A stretch of DNA of 64,000 nucleotides, from contig NC_133778.1 of the NCBI RefSeq assembly GCF_003597395.2, positions 22,719,228-22,783,227 on the forward strand, given 5' to 3'. A program made the position numbers and the translations under genes. Shown here piece after piece: positions 36,377-47,949 of the stretch. Under the pieces are notes generated by a model that worked only from the letters and a program-made list of their open reading frames with translations, had not been told where the DNA came from and made no database searches. Origin of the DNA: Chelonoidis abingdonii (Eukaryota > Chordata > Testudines > Testudinidae). Within the stretch, counting starts at the first letter, position 1. The number at the start of each line of letters is the position of its first letter.

Positions 36377-36822
36377 TGTGCCAGAGCAGGGAGTGGGGCA
36401 GATTGACCTGGGGATGTTGCGTGGGAGTCTTATTGACACTGTCTGCATTGGTGATGGGATGCCAGGATGATGATACCTGAGTATGTAACCTGAGCCCAGG
36501 AGGGGGTTGCGGCCAGGTGACTTCTTGTGCCTGGAAACTGGAAAAAGGCTGGGGAAGGAGCCAGGGGCTGCGGCTGGGAGGAGGCTGTTGAGGGGGGTTA
36601 GTTTGGAGCTGGCTGGGGAAATGGAGGGTGCCCCAAAAACTGGGGTCTAAGCTCCCCGCCCCCTGGGGACTTGACTGAGGGGTCTTGGTTGTACCTACAA
36701 GATCTGTTTGAGACTGTGTTCCTGTCGTCCAATAAACCTTCCATTTTACTGGCTGGCTGAGAGTCACAGTGAATCGCAGGAACTGGGGGTGCACAGCCCT
36801 GACTTCCCCACACTTTGTGAGA
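36377..36822 (+). mobile_element. Solo LTR, 446 bp
   Basis: Starts TGTGCCAGAGCAGGGAG and ends CACACTTTGTGAGA (terminal CA mutated to GA). It is flanked by the perfect 5-bp duplication GGCTG (36372-36376 and 36823-36827). AATAAA at 36731 sits about 90 bp from the end, giving plus orientation. Frames on both strands (36369-37005) are LTR shadows. Confidence 0.85.
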
Positions 36823-36829
36823 GGCTGGT

Positions 36830-37960
36830 TCTACATTAGAGCAGCCTGCACTGGGAAGCCAGCCAGGCACAGTCAGCCCAGAACTTGGGGAGTACAAAGG
36901 TGGCTTAAAGGTACATCTGCACCATGCTGCACTGTCCACACCCCAGCTACTGCAAGAAATTCAGTCCATAGTGTTTCCTTGTCCTTATTTGAGGGAAAGC
37001 TGTAGCAGATCCAGCTGTGAGCCTCGAAGAGCTGAGGAGTTGAGGACTGTCTGTGTGTACCGGGCTGCTGCGTGCCCACTTCTCCCTGAACATAGATATT
37101 TTACTTTTGGCAAGGTGATGAGTGCTGAAGCCATGATACCACCCTGATCACTGGGGAATAATAAATAATAGGATGGGGAACTCTAGCCTGGGAAGTAATA
37201 ACGCTGAAAAAAGATTTGGGGTTTGAAGTGGGTAATCAGCAGAACATGAGCTCCCAAAATGATGTTGTAGCCAAAGAGCTAATGCAGTCTTGGATGCATA
37301 AAAGGGAATTTTGATAATCTGCTGTAGCTCACATTACTATCCAATTTCTCAACACACCAGCTAAAGAGTGGATGCCTCGCATCATCTCTGCCCCCAGAAT
37401 GAAGTGTTCAAAAAATATTGCCATATTCTACCATCCAATATAGCCAAATCACTAACAAGCAATTAGATTTGTAAAATTTACTCTAAGAAGTTGTTGTGGT
37501 TTTTTTTTATGAGTGCGTGTACTGAGCCGGTGTGGCTCCCCGCCGCCCCAGAGAGGGTTGAGCCCCAGCAAACCCTTGTATAGTGCCTTTTTCGGTCATA
37601 CCCCTACATTGCTTCCAGCTTTCCAGTACTGAAAGAGATACAGAGCTTTAACTATGAATTAGCTGAACCAGTTGATTGTAATTGTAGCCTCAGTTGAGAA
37701 AGTAGATGTGTAGATCTGATGTTCAACCCCTATTTTCTCCAAATAAGTCTGTATAAAGGGCACTGCCACTTCTACACAAGAAAGTTGTGCTTGTATAACT
37801 TAAAGGTGTGAATTTAAACCAGACCCAAAAGGCCTCTTCAGTTTAGCTTACATCACTTAGGAATAAACTGAAATAAGCCACTCATGCCAAAATAAGAGCA
37901 TTCACATGACCTTTGGCTTAACTTGAAAGCTGATCCAAGTTATACAAATGCAACTTTCTC
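36830..37960. other. Non-coding stretch
   Basis: Unique apart from a short GC-rich island at 37520-37575 ('gagccggtgtggctcccc'). Confidence 0.45.
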
Positions 37961-37961
37961 T

Positions 37962-38098
37962 TCAGGTTCAGAGCTCTATGTAAGCTCCAAAGCTTGTCTT
38001 TCTCACCAACAGAAGTTGATCTAATACAAGATATTACCTCAGCCACTTTTATGTCTCTATTATCCTGGGACCAACACAGCTACAATAACACTGCATAG
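37962..38098 (+). mobile_element. Penelope-like 3' end fragment (type 2), plus strand
   Basis: Contains 'cagagctctatgtaagctcc' (about 37970), 'aaagcttgtctttctcacca', 'aagatattacctcagccac' and the terminal 'gggaccaacacagctacaat' to 'ACACTGCAT'. Related to the copies at 49975-50095 and 53360-53535 and, in architecture, to 8107-8346. No coding sequence. Confidence 0.6.
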
Positions 38099-38104
38099 AG
38101 CACA

Positions 38105-39300
38105 AGATTGTGCTTTATGTTGACAGTGCTCTTGTTTTTGTCTCTAAACTGAACGATTCCATATCTAACCTATTAAATCACCTCTGGGGATATAAAAGCA
38201 ACTGGGATCAGTCAGAAATTCTGGGTATAAGCAAACATGCTTACAGAGGAACCTCTGATCATCAGCGTGTTAGGTGGCAACCCAAACATACAATCCCCAG
38301 TGAGATAGAGATTCTGGTCAGCATTAATCTAGAGTCTGTCTCAGCCAAAGGAGTGAAAGATTGGGGCAGATGGAAAATCCTGACCCTTTGGTGGAATATT
38401 AATTTCATCAACATGAACAACATGCTTCTCATCCCGAGAGGTCTCCCAGTTGGTATTCCTCCCTCTTGTTTTAAGAAATAAAATGAAATTTTGAAAATAT
38501 TTCTTGCAGAGGATGGCAGCTAAAACTGGCTTCCTGTAAACTACAACTCTCAGTCTGATCCAGAGGCTTCGATTCCCCCAATTTGCGGCACTATCATACA
38601 GCCTTTATCCTTAGCTAGGCACCAGTGGGACTCTGGAACATCACACAGGAGACCCCACCCTGGCTACTGGTGAAATGGGAGTTGGTCCATCCCTTCCCAT
38701 TGGCAGGAATACCAGGTTCAGCCTATTACCATTTTTACCTTAAAAAATGTTCTCTACAATATTGGCTGTCAAACAAACATGGGCCAGGTTGGCTAGAAAA
38801 TCTAAATTCCACCCCTTCTCAGATATTGATGAGGCACTGTGGGGAAACCCATTGTTGAAAATCAACAAGAAGCCATGAATGTGTCAAGAGTGGGTAGATA
38901 AGAGGCTGGTTTGGGCCTCTCAAATGTTCTTAGAGAATCAGCTTCTGCCATTGCAAACACCACAACAATACAACCTACCTGGTCCAACTGCATGGTATTA
39001 CCTACAACTTATGCATCTCTTGAAGGATCTATTTCGTCTTGATGCACTGGGAGCACCAGTGACACCAGTGTGGAGAAAGCGCCATACATTCACCCAACCA
39101 ACTGTAGCCTGCTACAATTTCCTGGCCCAAAACACCCTGCCTAATTTAGATTGCCTGTTCCTGGGCTGAAACAACAATTGATGTAGATCCTTGAATGCTA
39201 GCCAATATGGAAAGGCCTTGCAAAACATGAAACATTGTACTATTGATCTATGGTGAAGGCTGATTAGACAGAAAATGATATTTCATTCACACTGGTCCCG
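38105..39300 (+). pseudogene. Tx1/L1-like LINE reverse transcriptase, C-terminal part, broken
   Basis: The frame at 38110-38481 begins LYVDSALVFVSKLNDSI, where the catalytic YADD box has decayed to YVDS. Then come NWDQSEILGISKH and the thumb-like GRWKILTLWWNINFINMN followed by LPVGIPPSCFKK, the order seen in Tx1-clade L1 LINEs. Coding similarity continues in other frames: WELVHPFPLAGIPGSAYY (38625-38858) and WVDKRLVWASQMFLENQLLP with LLKDLFRLDALGAPVTPVW (38879-39169). Frameshifts and stops show a dead, 5'-truncated copy. It begins within about 10 bases of the end of the Penelope-like fragment. Confidence 0.8.
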
Positions 39301-39304
39301 GCAT

Positions 39305-40145
39305 GGGTTACGGTCGTGGACCTTGCCAAACAAACTGCTGCTGAAGAGGAGCCACACTGGCGTTGGGCCCATCCCAAGAGACAATCCTTTTGGTCAGATG
39401 AATGTAAGAGAGTTAATACGGTAATGGAGACTTCCAGGGCCTGTGTTTTGGGGGTAGACCTCTCATCTTAAAAGCTCTCTACCTCAGGGAAAGCTTGGCT
39501 CTCCAGAGCAGGGTGTGTAGCCACATAGCATACTGTTCAGATGGAAGAGCAGGCTGCCTCCAGGGATAGCACCTGGTCCGGCAACTTGGCTGACCTGGCA
39601 GCTAAAAGGGACTTCAGATGGCGAGGTTCTCAGGGCTTTCCCAGAGAAGGGAATATCGCTGCAGTTCTTGGATCATTTAAATGTTAGGAGCCATTTTGTC
39701 TTTGGAAAGAGTATTACAAGCCTTTCAGGAGCCAGGTGAAATGCCAACAATTTTGCATTAGTCCAAACTTTTCTTTACTGTACAAGGTTCACGAATTTGA
39801 AACAGGCACTATTAACTGAAAGACACAAACTTCAAGCTCCATCAGTTTCCTCCACTGAGGAATTCTGCTGTTGAGCAAGAACACTTTTATTCCTTGTTTA
39901 AATTCTATATTCCAGAAAAATTGTTTTTCAACCCATTACATAACAATCTTCCTTAGACCGAAACCATAACAGCCATTAATCAGCTTAAGCTTTGCATGGC
40001 TCTCTTCTGTTTCCTTTTAAAGGAAAGCTTGCGATGCGTTTACACCCCATATTGAAACCTCCCACTAGAAGTTTAGCTCTAGCTTAGCATAACATTAAAG
40101 ACTGAGTTTGGAAATCATACTAAGTTGAACTGTTCAGACTGGGGA
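39305..40145. other. Non-coding stretch
   Basis: May include the 3' UTR of the LINE above; otherwise nothing recognisable. Confidence 0.4.
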
Positions 40146-40149
40146 GGAA

Positions 40150-40385
40150 GGGTATGACAGTGGTTAAGGAGCTAACATGAGTCGCAGGGGACCCAGGGTC
40201 AATTTCATGCTCTGCCACAGACTTCCTGCATGACCTTGGGCAAGTCACTTAATTTCTCTGACCATCAGTTCCTCATCTGTAAAATGGGGACAGTAGGACT
40301 TCCCTTCATTAGAGATGTTGAGGATAAATTACATTAGAAGATTGTGAGGTACTCAGATATATGGTAACGAGGGCCACAGAAATAG
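40150..40385 (+). repeat. MIR-like SINE
   Basis: A clear MIR layout: 'acagtggttaaggagct', 'gccacagacttcctgcatga', 'ccttgggcaagtcacttaat', 'ctcatctgtaaaatgggg', then 'gaggataaattacatta'. Best preserved of the MIR-like copies here. Confidence 0.75.
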
Positions 40386-40389
40386 CTGA

Positions 40390-41908
40390 TAGATGTTATC
40401 AGATATCAAACTCACTCTGACAGGATCAGCGTTCCTTGATAGTCAGAGGAGACCTGCAAGACAAAGGCCCTGAACAGCTGTACTCCTACATGGTCACTGC
40501 AAAAAGAGCTCATTTCACGCTATCCTTCCCTCAGTGTCTGTACGGAATCATCACTCTGCCTGGATTCCATGGTATAATACCTGAGGCACCTTCCTTCAAA
40601 GAAAGCATAAAACTGAGTACCTGACCCATACATGGTTAAAAAAATCCCATAAGCACAGAGTGATGGGCACCAAAGTATTATTTTAGGCTTATGCACCTAG
40701 GCCATGTGTGTACAGGGACAATGTCATTAAACCCCCACCTTTCACCATACTGGATTCTGTCACAGGGAATTTGCTATTCAACATCACGTTTTGCTGGGAT
40801 GTTTAACCACATTTGTTGTTTCAGCTCCACCCTACGGAGGCTTCCCTCTCAAGTTACTACTGCTTCTGCCAAGTACATTTGCTTCCACCGTCATCTTTTC
40901 ATTACGTTCACTCTTCCTGTTTTTCTCTTAGACACCAACAGGTAGCTCAGCTAAGTAGTTCTTGCCATGAAAACCTGCTTGTTCAGCTTCCCATGCACTG
41001 ATGTGTTTTAAAGAGATTTGCATCCCCAGGATAAGGCCTCCCCATTTTCAGTGGAGGAAAGACACCTGTGCAAGGCCCAGCAGTCTATGAGATGGGCTGT
41101 ATCATGGACACTCAGTCCCATGGAAAGGGCTAGCAGCTGTTGACCATTCCTCACTGAAAGGAATTGTAACCTGTAATGTAGAGGCTAAGGGTCTTGCCTG
41201 CTCTGCAAGGACTGGTCTTTAGGGCCCTGCTGTAAACATCTCCCTGGATTTTCTAACAAGGTCACCCATCGATGTGGTTTAATCTCAGTAAGATTGCCTG
41301 CATGTTCTCATCACTACAGGCTGTTGTCACTATGTGAACAAAGTTCTTTTGGGAAGCTAAACTGCTACATCGCTGTTCCTTTGCTGCAGCGTGACTCTTG
41401 GCAAAAATACCATTTGTCCGTTTTCTGGCCTCCTGCTTCAGATATGTCTAATTTGCTCGGATTTACCATGCTCAGCAAAGAACTCAGCTGCTTTTCTTCA
41501 GCGTCACTGAGCTGAAGAGGGAACTCCTGCTCTCAGCACCAACTTCGTCTCAAGTCTGGCTTCTGTTAGAGATCATTTCCGTGTCATGGTAGCTTGTCTG
41601 AGAACAGCAGTTGATTTGTCAGTCTGTGGGATCCCAAATCTCTATGGCCACATCTGTGTCAGGGGGAACACTGAAATGAGAAATGTTTTCTCTCTCTCTT
41701 ACACCCCCTCCCCCCACACACAGGTCCAAATGTTCCCAGACCATAGCCTTGTTTAGTGACAGAATCATATCTGCACTAAGGAATAGGACAGGAGAACCAA
41801 ACTCTTTCCATCACTCACGAGTTAGAATTTAAACCTGGATCTTCAGTGATCAAAGGTTCATCTGCTGTGCTCCTCTGTCTTTCTCACAGCAACATTTCTT
41901 GGGATTTT
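40390..41908. other. Unique non-coding stretch
   Basis: Nothing recognisable. Confidence 0.5.
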
Positions 41909-41913
41909 CAGAC

Positions 41914-42690
41914 TGTCATAAACAGATAGTTAAGGGTTAATGCCTCTTTTACCTGTAAAGGATTAAGAAGCTCAGTAAACCTGACTGACACCTGAACCGA
42001 GACAATAAGGACAAGATACTTCCCAATCTTGGTGGAGGAAGTCTTGTTTGTGCTCTTTTGTTTGGGTGTTGTTCGCTCTTGGACTAAGAGGACCAGATGT
42101 TATCCAGGCTCTCCAAATCTTTCTGAATCAGTCTCTCATGTTTCTAAATTGTAAGTAACAGCCAGGCAAGGCGATTAGTTTTATTTTTGTTTTTTCAACT
42201 TGTAAATGTCCCTTTTTTGCTGAGCAGATTTTACCTCTGTTTGCTGTACTTTGGAACTAGGCTAGAGAGATTTCCTCTGGGCTATACGAATTTGATTACC
42301 CTGTAAGTATTTTTCCATCCTATTTACAGAGCTATTTTACCTTTCTTCTTTATTAAAGCTTTCTCTTTTAAGAACCTGATTAATTTTTCCTTGTTTAAGA
42401 TTCCAAGGATTGGACTGACTCACAGGGATTGTCGGCGGGGAGCAGGGGATGGTTAATTTCTCCTTGTTTTAAGATCCAAGGGGTTTGGATCTGTGTTCAC
42501 CAGGGAATTGGTGAAGTCCCTCAAGGCCATCCAGGGAGTGGAGAGTTTTGGGGGGACAGGAAGTGCTCCAGACACTGACTTCTGGATGGTGGCAGTGTAC
42601 CAGATCTAAGCTAGTAATTAAGCATAGAAGTGTCCATGCAGGTACCCACATTTGTACCCTAAAGTTCAGAGTGGGGAAGGAACCTTGACA
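41914..42690 (+). mobile_element. Solo LTR, 777 bp (family A)
   Basis: Starts TGTCATAAACAGATAG and ends GGAACCTTGACA. It is flanked by the perfect 5-bp duplication CAGAC (41909-41913 and 42691-42695). It aligns by eye along its length with the LTR at 8413-9282: same start, 'gatagctaagggttaatg'-type block, 'ttttattaaagctttctc' poly(A) region, 'gatctaagctagtaattaag' near the end. It lacks a GC-rich insertion found there at about 8930-9080. Plus orientation. Confidence 0.93.
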
Positions 42691-42695
42691 CAGAC

Positions 42696-43760
42696 AGTTA
42701 GAGGATTGCTTAATACAACAGGTAGCTCCAGTGCATTGATCTGGTGGGAAGATTAACACACACATATATATACTGGTCATGCCTTTCTTTGCCACCCAAC
42801 CTGTGGTGCATAGAGGGCTCGCACTCTTCACCTTGCTCTGGCAGCTGTCACCTTGACTGAGGACCGGGCATGCACTGAAGAGGCTAAATAGAACAATACT
42901 CTATTTCCAAGAGCTCCCCTGACCCTCACTTTTGAATAGTACACAGAAAATTGCTCTGATTCTCAATATGGGAATACATAATAATTTTTTTTTAATAATA
43001 AAATTTCACTGTGAAATTAACACATTTAACACATTGACATGCTCAGATGAACTGAACAAAGGTACTGGTACAGTTCTACTGCATCACTTATATGGAGCCT
43101 CTGCAGCTCTGTTCCACACACACTCCTTGCATTTCCCAGGATAGGGTAAGATTCACAGTGAGTTCAGATGTTTGAATGCAAGGGGCCAATCGGGAGCATG
43201 TGTACTAAATACGTTGATACATTTCCATCTGAACCTAAATAGGTTTGTCCTTATTTCTACAGGGAGGGTGCTGAGGTATTCTGCTAACAAATGGTACCCA
43301 TCTTGCAGTCAAACAGTTCAGGGGAACACCTCTGTCTCAGCACATTAAGCCCTGCCATGTGGCACAGTATAGAAGAGTAGATAACACCAAACGCTTTTCT
43401 CAGAGCTCTTTCCATTGTCAGCCATATTGTGCTTTAAAGGGTGATCCCAGTGTTTGGACAGTTTTAGCTTTGTAAATGGTCTCCTTTGCAAAAGAGCATT
43501 TAATATGGAGTGATTTAGAAATAAGGAAAAGGGAACTGAACTGCGGAGTGTTCTCTGGAGCAGGCTGCTATCCTCTTTCTTTCTACATTATCTTTCATAG
43601 TGAATGTACCGTACAAGTAAACCTCTCTGTATTTCTTCCTGACTGCATTTTCTGGAGTCTAGAGTCTCATCAGTCAGCAGGGAGTTCATTTTAGTGAACT
43701 CATGAGCACTCATTAGAATTATACAAGCCAGGCCCTATACAGTCTTAAGTGAAAGATCCC
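42696..43760. other. Non-coding stretch
   Basis: Nothing recognisable. Confidence 0.5.
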
Positions 43761-43774
43761 TTTGTGTACAAAGT

Positions 43775-43992
43775 GAGGGAGATGGTCTTCTGGTTAATGC
43801 ACATACTGGAAGTCAGTAGATCTGGGCTCTCTCTCTCAGATCTGCCACAGACATCCTCCATTACAGAAGGTAACTAATTTAACTCCCTTGAGCCTCAGCA
43901 CCCCATCTGTGAAATGGGTGTAATAATACCCACCTACTTCATGAGGTATTGAAAGGCTAAAATCATTCATATTTTAAAGAGCTGTAGGATCT
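43775..43992 (+). repeat. MIR-like SINE
   Basis: 'gatctgccacagacatcctc', 'aactcccttgagcctcagc', 'ccatctgtgaaatgggtgta', 'aataatacccacctacttca' in MIR order. Confidence 0.7.
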
Positions 43993-43994
43993 TC

Positions 43995-45045
43995 AGTCAC
44001 TGGATTTTAAAGTGCAAAGTTCAGGCTCAGATCAGTGGAGTTATACCAAGGATGAATTTGGTTGATTACATAGAGCTCGAGTTTTGTGAACAAAGTTCTG
44101 GCCAGCCCCAAAATAAACGTACCAAGCAGGAAGCACCAGCCATGTATAATCCTGACTGAATCAGGAATAGTGAAGAACGGGGAAAATTCAAAAGAAACAA
44201 AAGTTCTCCATGACATTTTCCATTACAAAAAACCCCCTCATTTTTCAACCGAAAATTTTCAGCCAGGTCCACTCTCCTGACCCACTCACCAAACATGGAT
44301 GCACAGGATTCTCCATGGAAGCCCCTCTGAAGCAGGCATCGCAAACACCAGATAAATGAATAACCTGCCTTATTATTTGCACAACTTCCCCACTCTCCCT
44401 CCCCACACACAAGAAACAGGCCAGCTCTACTATATCTGGAGCCTTCCATGGCTGTGGAGATCTGCCCCTCACTGCAGTACTAATGGTAGCCAAAAATAGA
44501 CTCTTCTTGCTCCTCCTGAATCCTAATTAATTTTGTTGGTTTATCTTAAATCTATGCATCCATCAAAGATCAGTTCGTAAAATAACTATATGGCGGGATT
44601 CCTCAACTGGAGAGCTTCTTTAAATATAGGCCAATTATCAAGGAACTTTAGGTCACATTTTTGGCTTACTTGTATTGACATCACGGGTCTGATGTAGGTG
44701 TAGAGCTACATCAGCCATATGAAGAAACAGGTGGGTCAGATCTTTACCTGGTGCAAATGAAATCAGTGGAGTAAACGCCTGTTTATAGCAGCTGAGAATC
44801 ACTAGTTACTTTACGTATTTGCAGAGGTACCAATACTGCTGTTACTCTCTTTGAAGAGGAGGCAGCATTCATTAGAATTCTGCTAAGAGCCTATTTCAAT
44901 TGGGTTTAGGTCTAAAAGGACTTGTATTCAGAATTTCCATTGCTTTCCCTCGCCTGCTGTTGTGATGGTGTATTAGAGCACACATCTGGATTTCATTAGG
45001 ATAAGAAATCTTGAAAATCAAACCTGTCCTAGCAATAGAAGGATA
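43995..45045. other. Non-coding stretch with one MITE fragment
   Basis: A degraded palindromic piece at 44683-44790 ('gatgtaggtgtagagctaca', 'tgaaatcagtggagtaaacg') resembles the reptile MITE type built on 'ggagttacac'. Frames at 44007-44493 are unsupported. Confidence 0.4.
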
Positions 45046-45079
45046 CTAGAAAAAGTCTGGTTACCATCTTTCAGGTTCC

Positions 45080-45275
45080 CAAATTGAGGAGGGGGATGGA
45101 GGGGGAGTAGGAGGAGGAGAGGATGCAGTTGGGCAGTGCTGGAGGAGGGAGATACTGGGAGGGGTACCTGGAGGGTGCTGGAGGGAGTATTTGGGGGGGT
45201 ACTGGAGGGGTGTGTGTGTACTGGGATGGGAGGGGGTGTTTGGAGGGCAGAGGAGGGAGTACCTGCAGCCTCACT
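45080..45275 (+). repeat. GGA/GGGT-rich degenerate minisatellite
   Basis: Purine-rich tract made of irregular units such as 'ggaggaggaga', 'gggaggggtacctggagg' and 'ggtactggaggggtg'. Many G triplets make it prone to form quadruplexes. Open frames on both strands here reflect composition. Confidence 0.75.
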
Positions 45276-45604
45276 CTCGAGGTGGGAGGCAGTGTTGCTC
45301 CCTGTCACAGTAGTAGGGCGGCCCAAGAGGCAGCACTGGCCGCCAGTCAGCACCTCCCTTCAGGCCTCTCCCCCTCCCCAGAGCTGGGAGTCAGGGCCTG
45401 TGTGGGCTGGATCTGGCAACTACAGCTTCAGCGGAGGGACTAATTGGGATGCGGAGCCAGCTCTTTCTGAGCTGCATCGTCTGCCCCACAAAAATCCTGG
45501 AATTTCCTCTTATTTGAAAAACCTGCCTGGGCAGAGGATCAAAGAATAGGAAATGTCCAAGAAACCCCAGAAGAAAGGGAGCCCTAGTGATGATTTTAGT
45601 CTTA

Positions 45605-45895
45605 GGCTCTGTCTATGCTACGAAGAAGGGATGGGATTACCCGGCTCGCGCACACACACTCACGCTAGCGCTCATTGAGCTAGAACAATCATCAATAGCA
45701 GGGTACCCGTGGTAGCACAGGTGGGGGTGGCAGACGCAGGGCTTAGACACGCAGAGTATGTACCCACTAGTTTCAGGCTGGTTTGCACTCACTGAAGCCT
45801 CCACTGTCACTACCAGGGCTACCATGGCTACACTGCTATTTATACATGCACTCGTGCGAGGATGTGTGCCCAAGCAGGGGAAATCACACCCCTCG
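45605..45895. mobile_element. Harbinger-like MITE, right end missing
   Basis: Left end GGCTCTGTCTATGCTACG follows TTA (45602-45604). The interior has 'cgtggtagcacaggtggg', 'agtatgtacccactagtttc' and 'ggctacactgctatttata', a known turtle element layout. The matching right terminus is not seen. Confidence 0.5.
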
Positions 45896-46119
45896 CTTGG
45901 AACTCCACACGCAGCAGCTGGCCCAGTTCCATGAGGGCTCCCTGTGCAGCCCCATTAGCGGGGCATTGGGAATGGGCAAGTCGTGGGGCAAGACCACTGT
46001 GCAGATCCTTCAGCCCAATTGCCCCCCGGGGACAGGAAGCACTCAGATGCCAGGGGCTATGCCAGCCAAATGGTACACCGTGGCTCCCTAGTGCCTTTTA
46101 AACAGCACTATGTTAAATC

Positions 46120-46235
46120 CCATTAGCGAACCTCGGCGCGCATCAGCTGCGTCTACGTGGACCAATTAACGTGCAACACATTAGTGCGCTTTAGAACTCA
46201 CACCCTCATAGAGAACATGGCTGCACATTAGTCAG
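46120..46235. repeat. DNA-transposon fragment
   Basis: 'gctgcgtctacgtggaccaa' and 'acacattagtgcgctttag' resemble the 'ccacgtggac' and 'tagtgcgc' blocks of turtle palindromic elements. Boundaries not fixed. Confidence 0.35.
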
Positions 46236-46419
46236 TACTGTGCACATAATTGCATAAGGCCGACCGACATGAGCATCAAAGGTGAAAGATACGTGCCTCT
46301 TCACTGAGTCTCAGTGCTTCAATTCAGGGAGTTCTCAGTAATCTGGGACACAACACTAGGCTCCATCTAAAGGCCATAGATGTTGCTCCTTGAGTCTGTG
46401 GACTCTTCCTACCCTTAGT

Positions 46420-46873
46420 GTGTGAAACGTCACTATAGCATTGCCAGATTCTGCAAATCCTGGGTCTCAGGAGCATCCAAACTCACATTCCCTATGACGG
46501 CACTACATTATGCAACTCTAGAATAATTGGTTAGATGCCTGGGGAAAATCTCATCTTGTTTACCATAAGTGTGCATAGTCCTCTTCACATTGAGGGAGAG
46601 CGGACCGGGTGTTAAACCAATATACTGGTCAGATTTGACCACGGCAGGACGGTACTGCTCTGGGGTCCTAGGCTGAGATGCTGGTGGTAAGAGAGCCTGA
46701 ATGTAACTGCAGCTGGGTGTGTCCCTATCTGTGTGAATGCTGGTGAAAGTGCAAGCTTCGAGGACTTTGCAACTTGTCACAGCAGCACAATGTGAGAGGA
46801 AGCCCAGGCTGGTGGGTCAAGGGGGCTCAGTGATACTCCAGTTCCAGGTGGCACCCTGAGGGGGAACCCATCA
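46420..46873 (+). mobile_element. Probable solo LTR, about 450 bp
   Basis: The right part (46740-46873) has 'gaggactttgcaacttgtca', 'aggaagcccaggctggtgg' and 'gatactccagttccaggtgg', ending near 'gggggaacccatca', as in a turtle LTR. A possible start is TGTGAAACGTCAC near 46422, with flanks tagtg and tagtc (4 of 5). The left boundary is uncertain. Confidence 0.45.
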
Positions 46874-46879
46874 TAGTCA

Positions 46880-47695
46880 TAATCTGAATTTATTTCCTAA
46901 AGGCTAAATCCTGCTATATTTGCTCAGATAGGACACCCATTGACGTCAGTGAACAAACCTTCTGGAAGAGACATTATTTATCTCATACCCAGAAATTAAC
47001 TTCTTCACCTGCTTTTGCCTCCCTTTTATATTGATTTGCTTTTACGGCCACAGCTTTGTTGTGTTACTATACATCAGGCATCAGACGCTTTTCCCACCGT
47101 ACGCACTCAGACTCACACTACTTTAGGAGGAAGCTGTAACCTGTGAAAATCTCAAAGCTATTCCTGAGCGTCCTGGACTTGGAGGAGAATTGAAGGGACC
47201 TAGGATGAGCTAGTCATTAGTCATTGCATCCTATTTATCCTAAGCCTCTTAGTCACAATCTCTCTACCACTTTAATCATTCCTTCCCTCGACGTCTACCT
47301 TCTGCAATAGGAACACTTTGACTAGATTTTTCACCCTCAAATTCAGCCTCCTTCCACACTGAAACATGCTGCACACAATGGAGTACAAACTAACTTGTGA
47401 GCAGTGACTTATACAGAAACAGATGGACAAATAGCACAGTTCCTGATACATCTTCTCACTAAAACAAGAACTTGCTGGGTAAGAGTAGCACTGACAAAGT
47501 CTCATGCTTTTATATCTTGGTGATTCATCTTTTGACCATTTTTTTCCTTATTCTTCTACATCTTCCCATAACGCCTCTAAAGGAGACATGGTGCAGATCT
47601 CTCCCTTTTCCCGTCTATTCCAATCTCTCTTTGCCCCACCCCACTACCCAGTTGTGACTCTTGTACATGTATTTTTTGTGTTTTAAAATGTAGAG
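46880..47695. other. Non-coding stretch
   Basis: Nothing recognisable. Confidence 0.5.
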
Positions 47696-47701
47696 TCAGA
47701 T

Positions 47702-47945
47702 GGCTAAGGAAGCATAGCCCAGTGTTTAAGGTGCTAGCCTGGGCACCCAGTATCAACTCCTTGCGCCATCACAGACTTCCTCATGACCATGGGCAAGACA
47801 TGTAGTCTCTCTGTGCCTCCGTTTCCCATCTGTAAATGAGAATAATAGGACTTCCGTACCTCACTGGGATGTTGTGAGGATAAATACATTAAAGACAGTG
47901 AAACACTATGGCAACGGAGGCAATATACATAACTTAGAGAGATAC
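47702..47945 (+). repeat. MIR-like SINE
   Basis: 'agcccagtgtttaaggtgct', 'accatgggcaagacatgtag', 'tctctgtgcctccgtttccc', 'tctgtaaatgagaataatag', 'gggatgttgtgaggataaat' in MIR order. Confidence 0.75.
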
Positions 47946-47949
47946 CTCA

